Translations under genes and position numbers: made by a program | Source: Latrodectus hesperus | Taxonomy: Eukaryota; Arthropoda; Arachnida; Araneae; Theridiidae | Length of the DNA: 64,000 bases | Direction: 5' to 3' | Assembly: GCA_037975125.1 (NCBI GenBank) | Contig: CM075862.1 | Location: 45,398,277 to 45,462,276, forward strand | The notes under the pieces: model-generated | What the model was told of the DNA's origin: nothing | What the model saw: only the letters and a program-made list of their open reading frames with translations | Databases searched by the model: none | Shown: piece after piece, positions 40,955 through 51,561 of the stretch | How positions within the stretch are numbered: position 1 is the first letter of the stretch | Layout: each line of letters opens with the position of its first letter

Positions 40955-43900
40955 ATGGGAAGAAATACCTGTAACAAGTATTTTGTAATCAGTATTTGAA
41001 TGTAACAACCTGTAATCAGTACATTTTCTTCCAAATACTCAGTACTTCCAGTAACAAAGTCAGCGCGAGTTCGAGTATTCTCAGACAGTTGCAGGTACAA
41101 TGTACTTGACCAGTACGTGGCTGTTACAAAGTAATGAGCGAGTACGTACTTGTTACAAAGTAACAAGCAAGTACGTGAGTACGTGCTTGTTACAAAGTAA
41201 CAAGCAAGTACGTGCGTACGTGGTTGTTACAAAGTAACAAGCAAGTACGTGAGTACGTGCTTGTTACAAAGTAACAAGCAAGTACGTGCGTACGTGGTTG
41301 TTACAAAGTAACAAGCAAGTACGTGAGTACGTGCTTGTTACAAAGTAACAAGCAAGTACGTGTGTACGTGGTTGTTACAAAGTAACAAGCAAGTACGTGT
41401 GTACGTGGTTGTTACAAAGTAATAAGCAAGTACGTGAGTACGTGGTTGTTACAAAGTAATAAGTGTACTTAATTGAATGTAACAAGTACAGAAGAGCCAA
41501 TGAAAGAGCGAGTACAAGTAACAATGTCATCGATATATCGATACACACGGACGAATTAGGAGATTGTGTCAGGATTTGGGAAATCTCTTCCCATGATAGG
41601 AAGGGTGGCTGGGTGGGTAGGAGAAGAGAAATGAGATGCTGGTTTAACTGGAAAATAGAAGATTGATTCTTGGGAATTAGAAAATCTCTTTGGGCTGAAG
41701 TAACACCCCTAGAGATGCATGTATTTTAGGAGAGGGTGTTGGCTGGAGAGGGTACATAATGAATTTCTATTGCGAAAATGAAGAAAAAAGCAAGTTCATT
41801 TGTTTCGTGTTTGTTAATAAAATAAATGAGTTGGGAAAATCAATAATCGTAGCACATTTATTTAATGGTTTTAAATATGTCACTTTTTAATATAAGAAAA
41901 AAGCCTGATATTCTTGTTATATATTATTCCATATTTATTGACTTATTTTTCTTATTATTTTTTAACTTTTAATTAATTTTAATTAAATTTTTCAAATCTG
42001 ATCATTGTTTCCAAAATTACTCTATTGGCTTGAACAAAAAGTGAATGGAATTTTTTTTACTATATTTTAGTTTTAAAGATAATTTTTTAAAAAAAATATT
42101 TCTAAAAGTAATTAAATATGTTTTACTTTAAAAATTTTTTCTCTTCAAAAATATTTTTACCATTAAAAATTAGGTAGTTATATAATCACATAAATTGCTG
42201 TTCTGAAAATGAGAAAACAAAATTAGGGGAAATTGTTCACGTAAATAAAAATGCATATTTTCAATTCGTATTTAAAATTTAAAATGGTATGATTAGGGGA
42301 TGATTTTCGGAAACAGGAAAAGATATTTGAAAATAATTAATAACACAGAATGCTGAGAATTTTCTAGAAATTTTTGTATATCAAATATAGAATTTTACTC
42401 TTGAATGTAAGTACCTGTTAAAAAATAAAAAACATTCGCTCATTATTCATAATGAGCTGCATTTAAGCAAATTAATTAAGATGTGTTATATTAAGTAGTT
42501 TTATAGAAAAATTAAATTTCGTTTAGAGTTTTAATCAGAAAATACGTATTTCTAGCTTATCTCAAAATAATATAACTGGGAATCAAGTATCTAAATTAAA
42601 ATGTACGCCAGCACATTAGATTTAGAAAAATTACCTTTATTTTTATAAAACCAAGTTTTCAGTTCAGATTTATGTCGGTAAATTCAGTTTAAATCATAAA
42701 AAAATTACTTTTTGCATAAATTTCTGCACAAAATATAATATAATTCTATTTAAATAAATGAACCGAAATTTATCACAACATAATTTAAAAAATCATAAGA
42801 ATGAGAATATTGCCTAATATGCTACAATTTTTCTTGAAAATGTGCCAGTAATATATATATATATATATTTTTGAAACTACGTAACGTAAACTCTGCACCC
42901 ATTTAGATGACATAAAGCAAACATTTGAATATGTATGTAATGTAATATAATTTAAAGATTTGAAAAAAAAATTACGAGATATTTGAATGAATTTATGATA
43001 AATCAATTTCCAGATATACTTTCTGGTACCAGAATCAATTTCCAGATATAAAATTGTATAAAATGAATTTTTTTTAACTGAAAAAATATTTTGATATAGA
43101 ATGAACATATTTATTTGAACCTCATTAAATACAAATGTATTTTATTTTGGTTTCCAAATTTTTAAACAAAATATATAAATTAAAACTATTAATATACTTT
43201 CATTGTTTTTTTATTATTATGTGCATTTTTGATTATGATTCCATATAAATATATGTACTTTTTATTGTACCATGTTTTAATTTCACTATATTTTACTATG
43301 AATATGTAGAATATAAATATATAGAATTTAAAATTTGGGAAAAATTTGTTTTATATTTTTTTACTATACAGTTAATTTTATTCGTATAGTGATAATGTTG
43401 GTTGAAACATAATAAAGGTAGTTTATTCATTTTAATTTTGAACTTCAAAATGAAAAAAAAATTTTTTTATATAAGTCAACTTTTACTTTTTATCTTTATT
43501 TATACCATCATGTGTATTTTTTAAATTACAGTTTGATGTAAATAAAATATATGTATTTTAGTTCCTGTATTTTGTATTAAACATTACATTATTTAATATT
43601 TTACATTAAAACAACATAAAATTTATAGATAATTGGTAAAACAGTTTTGCAGTTTTTGTAATTTAATGAATTTTTGTGTTACTATAAAAGTTACTTTATG
43701 AAAGATGATCATATTCACTTAAAAAGTATTATTACAGTTTTAATTGCAAAGCTACTTTATTTATCCATAAATTAAGATTCAGGAAACTGAAGCAAGATAT
43801 GTGAGTTAATGCAATTTTTATTTTAGAAAATCTAGTTTATCTATTTCATAAAAATATAAACAAATAAACGCCATTTATAAAATAAATAACTATCTATTAG

Positions 43901-44808
43901 GTATCAAAAATTTTGCTATAATTGTTTCATTAATGTTTAATAATAGAAAAATATAAGAAATTTAATTTGATTTTTGTTAAACTAATTGTATATTTCTAAG
44001 TAAATTAAAAAAATCTCTTTGTAATTGATTAATCCTCCCACTTTACGATTCTTTACAAATTATTTGCTAGTTAATTATAAAAATTTATTTATATAATTGG
44101 AAAATCTTACTAAATTAAAACAAAAAATTAAGATGATGATTTGGTTGAAAAATAGAAATTATATTATCACGTCTAATTTAATATTTTAATTAACATTGGA
44201 AAACTTTGAAAATTACAATCGAATAATTTGAAAATTTACTTAGAACAGATGAAAATTCTAAAAACAAATGTAAATAACAAAAGATTAGGATTTTTTATAC
44301 TGAAAGAAATATATTTATTAAAATATATAAGTTCAAAATTTTTCACAGAAAAACTGTTTGTTGAGGGAATAACTTATATTTAATTGCTTCATAATAAAAA
44401 TTAAAGTTTTTAAGAAAAACAAAAATTGCTATTATTGAAATGTTGCATTTATTAAAAGAAATATTTTTATAGATTATTACATCAGCTCTTATTTTAACCT
44501 TAACTGGATGCTTATTTATAAATGATAATGATTTAAATTAACATTAATTATATTAATTAATTTTATGGAACTATACAAAATGTTATATATTTAATTAATT
44601 TTTAATTAATTATTAATTTATTTATTACTAATTTAGTTTTTATCTATTCATAAAACTTGGAAAAATTGTCATTACATTTTAATCCGATAGATGGCAGCAC
44701 AAAAAGTGTAACAAGTACAGAAAGTAATCGGTAAAATACTTGTTACTTTTAAAGTAACTGTACTCAGTACGTACCAAGTACAAGAAAAGTAACAAAGCCC
44801 CATCCCTA
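40955..44808 (+). mobile_element. hAT-like composite, unit B
   Basis: 3854 bp, homologous to unit A throughout but longer by ~1.2 kb (about 41900-43100). Its left end lacks the outer TAGGG. Its right end is intact and defines the outer terminus of the composite. No coding capacity is seen: frames such as 40894-41166 and 41463-41666 cross repeat and terminus sequence. Confidence 0.82.
41115..41465. repeat. Palindrome-rich minisatellite of unit B, higher-order repeat
   Basis: About nine 37-bp units of the unit A type. Successive units alternate between ..GTGAGTACGTGCTTG and ..GTGCGTACGTGGTTG over several periods, giving a 74-bp higher-order repeat. There is no strand flip here, unlike unit A. 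Confidence 0.88.
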
Positions 44809-44816
44809 GTCAGACC
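44809..44816. repeat. Right 8-bp target duplication of the hAT-like composite
   Basis: GTCAGACC, identical to 38266-38273. Confidence 0.92.
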
Positions 44817-45563
44817 TCAGTTTTACCCGGTTTAGATATAGTGCCGGAATTTCAATACTGTCTTTTATATTCGTTTTGTATTTCGCTGTGAATATAGCGT
44901 AGGAATTTCAATCCTTACTTGTACTTGGCGAAAAAAATCCAAAAAATCGCCAAACTTCGACCGTATTACTCAGTTTTACCATTTATTTTAAACTAACAAC
45001 AACAAATTTTATAAATGATCTATCCAAAGATTTAAACATCCTATTTTGAATACACACTTACTTTAAATTAACATATATGCATTTCTAGAAAAAATATTGT
45101 TAAAAAGTTAAATTGCGCATGAACTGAACAAATCTAAAATTCCAGAAGTTTAAAATAATGAATGGAAAAATGTTTTTATCCGTCCCATCAGTGATATATT
45201 TGCTTATTACAACCTCTTGAAGTGAATTTCAGGAAAAACAAATCCTCTTGTGAAATAATGAAATAACTGTGGGATTCTGGAGTTAGGTATGCTTTCATTT
45301 GACAACGTATAACACAAGTGTAGAATATATTGAATTATCTACAATAACCCCATGGCTGAATTTTTGCCAGTTGTTTTCATCATTAATGCACGTACTGAAA
45401 TCAATCACATAACTGCAATTTATTTTTACAATTTCCTTGCTTTTGCGCTGATAAACATGTCACAAGAAAAACGCATTGTAACTAGTAGACATTATACACT
45501 TTCGTATTTACTCAGGACAAGAACAAGAAACCTTAGTAACAGTTGCTAAGTGGATCTTGATCG
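44817..45563. other. Stretch without supported gene
   Basis: A 65-codon frame at 45352-45549 has no recognisable features. The first ~200 bases are GC-richer (CGGTTTAGATATAGTGCCGG) and unidentified. Confidence 0.45.
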
Positions 45564-46260
45564 TGACGTCAGTATAATACAACTTTTTGAAAGAGAAAAG
45601 CTGTTCCGGAAACAGGAAATTTTCTAGCACAAGATTAAACAATGAAAAAAAAATGATAAATGCACTCGAAATTCACCTTTTTAAAGTAGGAGAAATTCAC
45701 ATTCTTTCAGATAAAAGTAAAAAGAAAAATTAAATTAGTTTTTTGATGCCTTGTTTTGCAAATCTTCTTTTTATTATTTTGGCAATATTAATTAAAAAAA
45801 ATTTTAATATTTGTGTGAGCAAGGCAATAGTCTTACTATTCAAAAGCTATTGTGATGTTAGTTGTGACGTCACTCTTTGCTACTAGCTTCCAAACAACCG
45901 TTACTTAAGGCAGTCCGCAAATTCGTAGATGATCGCATGAGACCTGTCTCGCAAGAATCGCATCAGACTAAATGACGTCACTGTTGTCTTAGTTACGTCA
46001 GAAAAGGGGTGGAGCGCGAGACGATTCTTGATTTCGAGCAGGTTCGAAATATCTGGCAACTTTCCGCGAGACAGCGCTCTCATTGGTTTTAAATTCCATG
46101 ACGTCAGATATGACGTTTTAGCTACGTCACACTAAGACATCGATGAGACCGCATTTGTTTAATATAAGACGGCGTCTCAATCGGATTGTCTACCGAGTTT
46201 GCGGCCTGCCTAAGTTATCTTTACACCGGAAATTCACGAAGGCGGCTGAGTAGGTTTTGT
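45564..46260 (+). promoter_or_regulatory. CRE-rich, GC-rich putative promoter region of the transposase locus
   Basis: Four perfect CRE palindromes TGACGTCA (45564-45571, 45865-45872, 45973-45980, 46099-46106) and several half sites (TTACGTCA, CTACGTCA, TGACGTTT) lie within ~550 bp, in a CpG-rich block. A TATA-like TTTAATATAAGACGG near 46159 could set a start site, with untranslated exon sequence after it. Direction is inferred from the plus-strand coding that follows. It partly coincides with the repeat at 45907-46072. Confidence 0.45.
45907..46072 (+). repeat. CRE-containing module, copy P1
   Basis: Starts AAGGCAGTCCGCAAATTCGT and ends CAACTTTCCGCGAGAC. It is nearly identical to 47168-47354, which lies inside the Merlin element; P1 lacks about 20 bases present there (around the TCGCGAGATGCTCAGAACGT stretch). 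It contains one perfect CRE. Confidence 0.88.
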
Positions 46261-46332
46261 TATTTACTTTTGTATAATTAAACTAAATCGTTATTTTGTA
46301 AAATAGACATAAAAATCGAAAGATTGGTGAAA

Positions 46333-46770
46333 ATGTGCTTTGGGTCCCCTGATTGGCGCATTTTCAAAAAATCGCCAACTGGCGCGTTTTTGCGTGTTGT
46401 CTCGCAGATTTGAATGCTCCGAGAGACACTACGCAAAAAAAGTTTCTATGTCGACGAAACCAAAATCCATGTTTTTAACGAATTTCACCGTTGGTGCAAA
46501 AACAATGGTTTTTTTTACGAATTGTATAACAAAAAATACACTATAATATGGAGAAAAATCATTATATTTTTAAAATTAATAAATAAAAATACACTTAAAC
46601 GAAAAAATTTCATTGTTCAGGTACTTAGAATAGCCAGGGTTACCACGCTTGACACGTCTATCGCCCATTTGACGAGAAAGGGGTACCCAAACCACAGATT
46701 GACCGAAAGATTGGAAACCGAATTACAATCGTGGTCCAAAAAGTTATTAAAATTTTCTCTCAAATTTTTT
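46333..46770 (+). other. Coding-like segment of unknown identity, possible HTH
   Basis: From ATG 46333 a frame reads MCFGSPDWRIFKKSPTGAFL. It is broken by one TGA and continues with VDETKIHVFNEFHRWCKNNG. After an acceptor-like TTCAG (46616-46620) a second segment reads RIARVTTLDTSIAHLTRKGY. The pair loosely resembles the N-terminal HTH of DDE-type transposase-related proteins (helix rich in V.FNEF, then R.A..T..S.S.I..I). It may be a separate decayed gene or an early exon of the transposase gene downstream. The assignment is weak. Confidence 0.3.
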
Positions 46771-47118
46771 TAAAAAAGTACTGAAAGTGTGAAAATATGT
46801 AATCTGCTTGGTGCTAGTTGCTTCTAAGCAATACCGTTGCTATGTGCGGAAGCCATTACTAAAACACTTCAAATATTATTCTGTTTGTTTTACGGCTTAA
46901 AAATGGTTATGTGTTTTGTTCCCAACTGTAAACATTATAGTGAACGAGATAGATGTGGTTTTGTAAGATTTCCTAAGGACGAAAGACTTAAAAAACAATG
47001 GATTAAAAATATAAGGTAAATCTCATAAGTTTTTAAACATTCCCACATGTTTATATGAAATATATTCGGGTAAAACTGTGAAGTTTTTTACCGAATTAAT
47101 TTTTAAAAATGATACTTT

Positions 47119-47126
47119 CTTAATTT
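47119..47126. repeat. Left 8-bp target duplication of the Merlin element
   Basis: CTTAATTT, repeated exactly at 48552-48559. Confidence 0.88.
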
Positions 47127-47167
47127 GGTACTTACGTATTATCGCAACCATATTGGCGGCATTATAT

Positions 47168-47354
47168 AAGGCAGTCCGCAAATTCGTAGATCATCGCATG
47201 AGACGTATCTCGCGAGATGCTCAGAACGTCTCGCGAGGTTACCATTAGACGAAATGACGTCATTGAGGTCTTAGTTACGTCAGAAAAGGGGTGGAGCGCG
47301 AGACGTTTCTAGATTTCGAGCAGGTTCGAAATATCTGGCAACTTTCCGCGAGAC
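47168..47354 (+). repeat. CRE-containing module, copy P2, inside the Merlin element
   Basis: Nearly identical to P1 (45907-46072), with one perfect CRE at 47255-47262. It is followed by a short ATG frame at about 47413 (MESPTNYRFTFEEEELIIRD) that soon hits a stop. The module could be host-element sequence captured by Merlin, or a Merlin-borne or independent repeat also present upstream. Confidence 0.88.
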
Positions 47355-47705
47355 CGCTAATTTCAACATACGTTTTTCGCTGCAAAATTTTTATTACCGC
47401 GTGGAAAATAAAATGGAAAGTCCAACTAATTATAGGTTTACATTTGAGGAAGAAGAACTTATTATACGGGACAATTCTAAAAACGGAATATGCTGACGGA
47501 ACTTGGAGTGCGTAGTTGAGAAGTATTATGTTATAGAAACAGTATGAAAGAAATAATATATGAAATAAAATAATAAGTAATTTTTATCTGTATAGTTCTT
47601 ACCTTTATTTGATGATATATCAATTACGTTTTGGTGGAAAATATTGCAAAATGGTTTTTAGAAAAGAAACAAAACGATTTTTTTTTTATCCTTGTCTTAG
47701 TTTTG

Positions 47706-48393
47706 TCACCATATGAATTCTGCCAAGTAAGACTCAAGATGATGTCTTGCAGTATCACGTTGTCTCTTGTTCCTCCATTTCGCGGAATCCCACATTCTTT
47801 GGGTATGCACACCCGTTTCGGGGTCGACAAAATTATATTTGTGATTTACTCTTAAATGATTGAATCCAGCGATTGCCAATAGATCAGTCTGATCTCGACA
47901 GACGCCACCAAAAATCCATTGCTCTGGCAATATTCGACCAGAATTATTTTTCCTTTTCATAAACAAGCTTTCATCTATTTCCACAATGCATCCAGGTCCA
48001 CCTATTTTCATTCTTTCTTTGCATTCCATGTGTGGAGAACACAAATATTTCTTATATAATTATTCCAGTCTATGACTATTTTGTCTGCTAAATTAAATTC
48101 TCCCTCACAAAATTTGACTGATGTTAATTCTGTGCACCAGAAATGCATGTATCTTACTGCTGTTAATAACAGGGTACGGCTTCACTACAACCAATTACCA
48201 CTTCTTATTCCCGCGTGTTGATTACAAGTTTCAACTTTGCACTCCCAAAAAATCTGTTTTCCAAAATAAAGCTTTATCGAATGAGAGTTGGTGCATTTCC
48301 TAACGTCTGGTAAAATGTTATATTTCTGTAAAAGTGTAACGGCATCTTTTTCGGTAAATCCCAGATTCACATTTTAATATTCGACCTTTCCAT
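47706..48393 (-). pseudogene. Merlin transposase pseudogene (ISXO2-like DDE)
   Basis: A probable start is the ATG at 48391-48393, after which one indel shifts the frame. The N-terminal part (FTEKDAVTLLQKYNILPD, then KC..SH...FWECKVETCNQ) is the zinc-ribbon region. After further lesions the DDE core begins with the first Asp in CIVEIDESLFMKRKNNSGR, then EQWIFGGVCR. It then jumps directly to FNHLRVNHKYNFVDPETGVH and the YLAEFIW end. The stretch between, which in Merlin enzymes carries the second catalytic Asp (SD.W..Y), is deleted, about 40 residues. So it is doubly inactive. The C-terminal stop is at 47706-47708. Confidence 0.87.
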
Positions 48394-48551
48394 TTTCAAA
48401 GAACAGTTAAGTTGAGAAAGGTGGCAAGCGGGGAAATGTGAAAAAAAGCACAAGGTTGCCAATTCAGTGCCTTAGATGCGTGCGACATTTGGGTTGCCAA
48501 TTTGGCAAGTTATCTCGGAGGTTGGCATGATTGCGATAATACGTGAGTACC

Positions 48552-48559
48552 CTTAATTT
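48552..48559. repeat. Right 8-bp target duplication of the Merlin element
   Basis: CTTAATTT, identical to 47119-47126. Confidence 0.88.
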
Positions 48560-50346
48560 TTTAAGTAATTTATTCATTAATGTCAATAAGGAGCCAAGTT
48601 TATTTAACTAAATTAGCCTATTTATAGTGTTCATGAAGAATGATTTGGCCATGAATATGCCACAATTATTCTTCAAGAACATTACATATATATACACACA
48701 CATTATGTAGCTATGTGAGATTACATAGTATTACATAATGGAACAAAGTTAAATCAGTAATAAAGATTAATATGATTAATTTGTGTGTAGTAAGTATTTA
48801 AGATTGTCATAGTATGTGCTTGTGTTATCCATTTAATTATTTTAATTTTTGTTTCTAAGTTACTTCAGTTTAAACTTTCTTCTGAATTTGTATTAAATCT
48901 GTTTCCTTTTTGTTTTTGATAGAATTTTATGTTATTTGTCACTCACTTATTTATGAACAAATGTTATTAACAAATCATTAATAAAAATGTATGTACAAAT
49001 AATAATTAATGTAAATTTCTTAACCTCACTTAGAAGACAAGACAAGGAGCCTTCACCCCATTCCTTAGTTTGCTTATCCCATTTTCAAAATAAATTAAAA
49101 GCAAATAGACCTACCATATTTGAGAGAAATAAAGATAAACTGTTTTTGTGCGAACCACCTAAAAAGAAGCAAAAAAGTTAATACACTTTTTTGTTCTTAT
49201 TGAAATTTTAATATTTCTAATAAAAAATTGTCATTTATTATAAATGTTAATAATGTTTTTAATTTTTTATGGTCTTATAGTGAGCTACATTTAAGCACTG
49301 AAGTTAGTTCCACTCAAATTGCTTCAAGTGTCTCATCTGTAGTAGGTCTTATGCTTTGAATACTATAAGTGTTGAATATAATAGTGAATATTATGCGTTG
49401 GAAATGGATGTTGAGCCTTTGAGAAAAGAACATGAAAAATTGAAAGCTCAGCCATTTGGTTTCTTTCCAATAAAAGAAAACAATGATTTAATATCATATT
49501 ACACAAGATTAGTTAACAAGGAGGTATTTGATTGGGTTTTATTACAATGCAATCAAGTGCCTTTTAACTGTTATTATAACTGGATTGTTGAAACTGTATC
49601 AAAAGAAAATCAATTATTCATTACTTTAATAAAGCTTACACTTAACTTAGATCATAAGGATCTAAGCGTAAGATTCCAAGTTAGTGAAGGAACTATTTCG
49701 AATATTTTTTTAACTTGGATTCATGTTTTACATGAAATTTTATTTGTAGAAGTTGATGAAAGAAATACCTTCCCTGGTAAAAAAATCAAAATTGCTTGCC
49801 AGCTTGTTCTTCAAACTTTAAAAACTGCCGCATGGTGATTGATTGCACCGAAATACTTACAGTTATTCCTAAAAAGCTAAGTCACAAATGCCTTTTTTAT
49901 AGTTCATATAAACATCGCCATACAATGACAGGCCTTGTGGGTGTTGCACTGAATGGTGCTAAAACATATTGCAGTAATTTTTATCCAGGTTCCACATCGG
50001 ATAAAGAAGTATTCAGAAATTCAAATATTTTAAACATTTTTATGCCAGGGGATTTACTTCTCGCTGATAAGGGATTTTTGATAACTGATTTGATACTAGA
50101 TGGTGTATCAATTAATATTCCCCCTTTCCTGTCTTCAACCCAATTTTCAGCTCGTGAAATCGAAGACACAACTAACATTGCTAGAGTTAGGACCCACGTA
50201 AAGAGACAACAAGGTGTATAAAGGTTTTCAAAATCATACGATTAATTACAAAGAAAATGCTTCCATTTGTTTCGAAAATTATACAAGGTCTGCAAAGTCC
50301 TTTGATTAGAGAAGTTCAGCATTTATATTGTGATTTAAATAAATAA

Positions 50347-51561
50347 TTATTTTAATAAAATCTTTTAATTTATTATCACTCTTTTTATACATATATTAAC
50401 CACATACCTGTTTTAATATTATTATTTTATCACATAATTGTGATCTGAATAATAAACCAAAATTTGAAGCAACAAGATCAAACTTTTTTTTATATGTATT
50501 TCATGTTTCTCACATGTACTTTTTCTAATGTATTTTCATTATCAGTTCAAGATTTCAATTTGTTTGAAAAATGATGAATAATGTGATAAAAATTTACATT
50601 GTAAAGACATTTTGCTGCTTAATTTCTTCTACATAAAAATTTCTTCTATATAAAAAGCTTATAAATTAAAGTTACGTAATTCTTTTAAAAAATTGCTTAG
50701 TGCTTAATGTTTGTTAAATTATGATATTTGAAAGCATTAAATATTTTTAAATATTTATATAGCCATCAAATAAGCTTGGATTTACATTTAAAAATGATAA
50801 TATTTAGCAATATTAGTTATATAAAAATTATGTAGAAAAAATAAGCGTTCACATTTTTATTTTTTCTGTCATTAAAACAATTAGTCACGCATGATATATA
50901 ATAACATACTTATTTGCCTTATCTTGTGCATTCCACTTAGTTACTATAGTAATTACTTCAATGCAGCTGAATTTTTATAAACTTTGTTTGACTTTAGCTA
51001 TTCTGAATTTATAACTAATTTTAAATGTTTATTTGCAATATTAAAGAAATTAACTTTGGAAAAAAATTGCAGTGATTAATAAAAGCTTTATAATACAAAA
51101 TCAAATATTCAAATTGGTTCATAGTATCTTGTGAATAATCTATTACAAATGATAATATAAGTGACATGGAAGAAAATATATAACTGTACTTTTTAACAAC
51201 ATTAGTCAAAATTGGTAGTAAATAATAGTGACTGTGAAAGATTTAATTATAATTTTAAATTCTATTTATACTAAATTTTAAAATGTTACACTCGTAAAAT
51301 TAGGTGCTATATAATTAAAAATAAATTGATTGCCAATTATTTTTGACAGAAAGCTTGTTAACAAAATTTCTTTCTTATCACTACAGAAACATAGGTAGTG
51401 TGTACCTTTACATAATAAAGAAACCTTTAACAAAAATTTTGATTAATTTTACTTATAGCTTAAGTTTACATTTAAAAACAACATCAAGAGCAACATGGAT
51501 TTTTTTAGCTATGTAGAATGTTATGAAGCATATAAAATGGAGAACAACAATGAACATTTTT
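50347..51561. other. Spacer between the convergent genes
   Basis: AT-rich, no supported gene. AATAAA-like signals just after the transposase stop (AATAAATAATTATTTTAATA, 50340-50359) could serve polyadenylation of the plus-strand gene. Confidence 0.5.

Larger units (their letters stand above)
38274..44808 (+). mobile_element. Non-autonomous hAT-like composite element, two tandem copies
   Basis: A 6535-bp unit whose ends are TAGGGATGGG and CCCATCCCTA, flanked by the exact 8-bp duplication GTCAGACC. The 8-bp duplication and this TIR form are those of hAT transposons. Inside are two homologous units in the same orientation (38274-40954 and 40955-44808). They meet at a point where a complete right end (CCCATCCCTA) touches a left end that has lost its first bases (ATGGGAAGAAATACC). 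Only the outermost termini bound the duplication, so the pair appears to have inserted as one unit. No transposase is encoded. Transposition would need a hAT enzyme from elsewhere. Confidence 0.88.
47127..48551 (-). mobile_element. Merlin (IS1016-like) DNA transposon, internally deleted
   Basis: 1425 bp. The left end reads GGTACTTACGTATTATCGCA; the right end is the inverse (TGCGATAATACGTGAGTACC), one difference in 20. An exact 8-bp duplication CTTAATTT flanks it (47119-47126 and 48552-48559), matching the 8-9 bp duplications of Merlin elements. It contains a decayed Merlin transposase on the minus strand and, near the left end, a copy of the CRE-bearing module also found upstream of the host gene. 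It sits inside the intron between the two THAP exons. Without it the intron would be about 585 bp. Confidence 0.9.
46903..50346 (+). pseudogene. THAP-domain DDE transposase (ISL2EU/Harbinger-like), split gene with lesions
   Basis: Exon 1 (46903-47015) encodes the first half of a THAP finger (MVMCFVPNCKHYSERDR, then FVRFPKDERLKKQWIKNI). Exon 2 starts at 49034 after ACTTAG and restores the frame (R-RQDKEPSPHSLVCLSHFQ), so the full C-X4-C...C-X2-H zinc set is present with the conserved W, P and HF. A Lys-rich stretch and a stop at 49179-49181, or a splice there, follow. A third exon begins at 49281 after TTATAG. It holds an HTH (LNLDHKDLSVRFQVSEGTIS) and the DDE_Tnp_4 core: VIDCTEI (first Asp), STSDKEVF, LLADKGF (second Asp). 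The third acidic residue is replaced: HVKRQQ where HVERA is usual. At least three frameshifts (near 49358, 49835 and 50215) break it. The stop is at 50344-50346. THAP fingers of such enzymes recognise element ends. This copy is inactive. Confidence 0.85.

Noticed and set aside
40894..41166. 90-codon minus frame
   Set aside because: It spans the junction of the two hAT-like units and minisatellite sequence; no domain is seen.
38455..41465. CRISPR array
   Set aside because: The ~37-bp repeats are contiguous with no unique spacers, lie inside a hAT-like element, and the genome is eukaryotic.
47624..47855. Plus-strand and alternative minus-strand frames around the Merlin transposase
   Set aside because: Shadows of the Merlin C-terminal frame, which alone shows NHKYNFVDPETG and related motifs.
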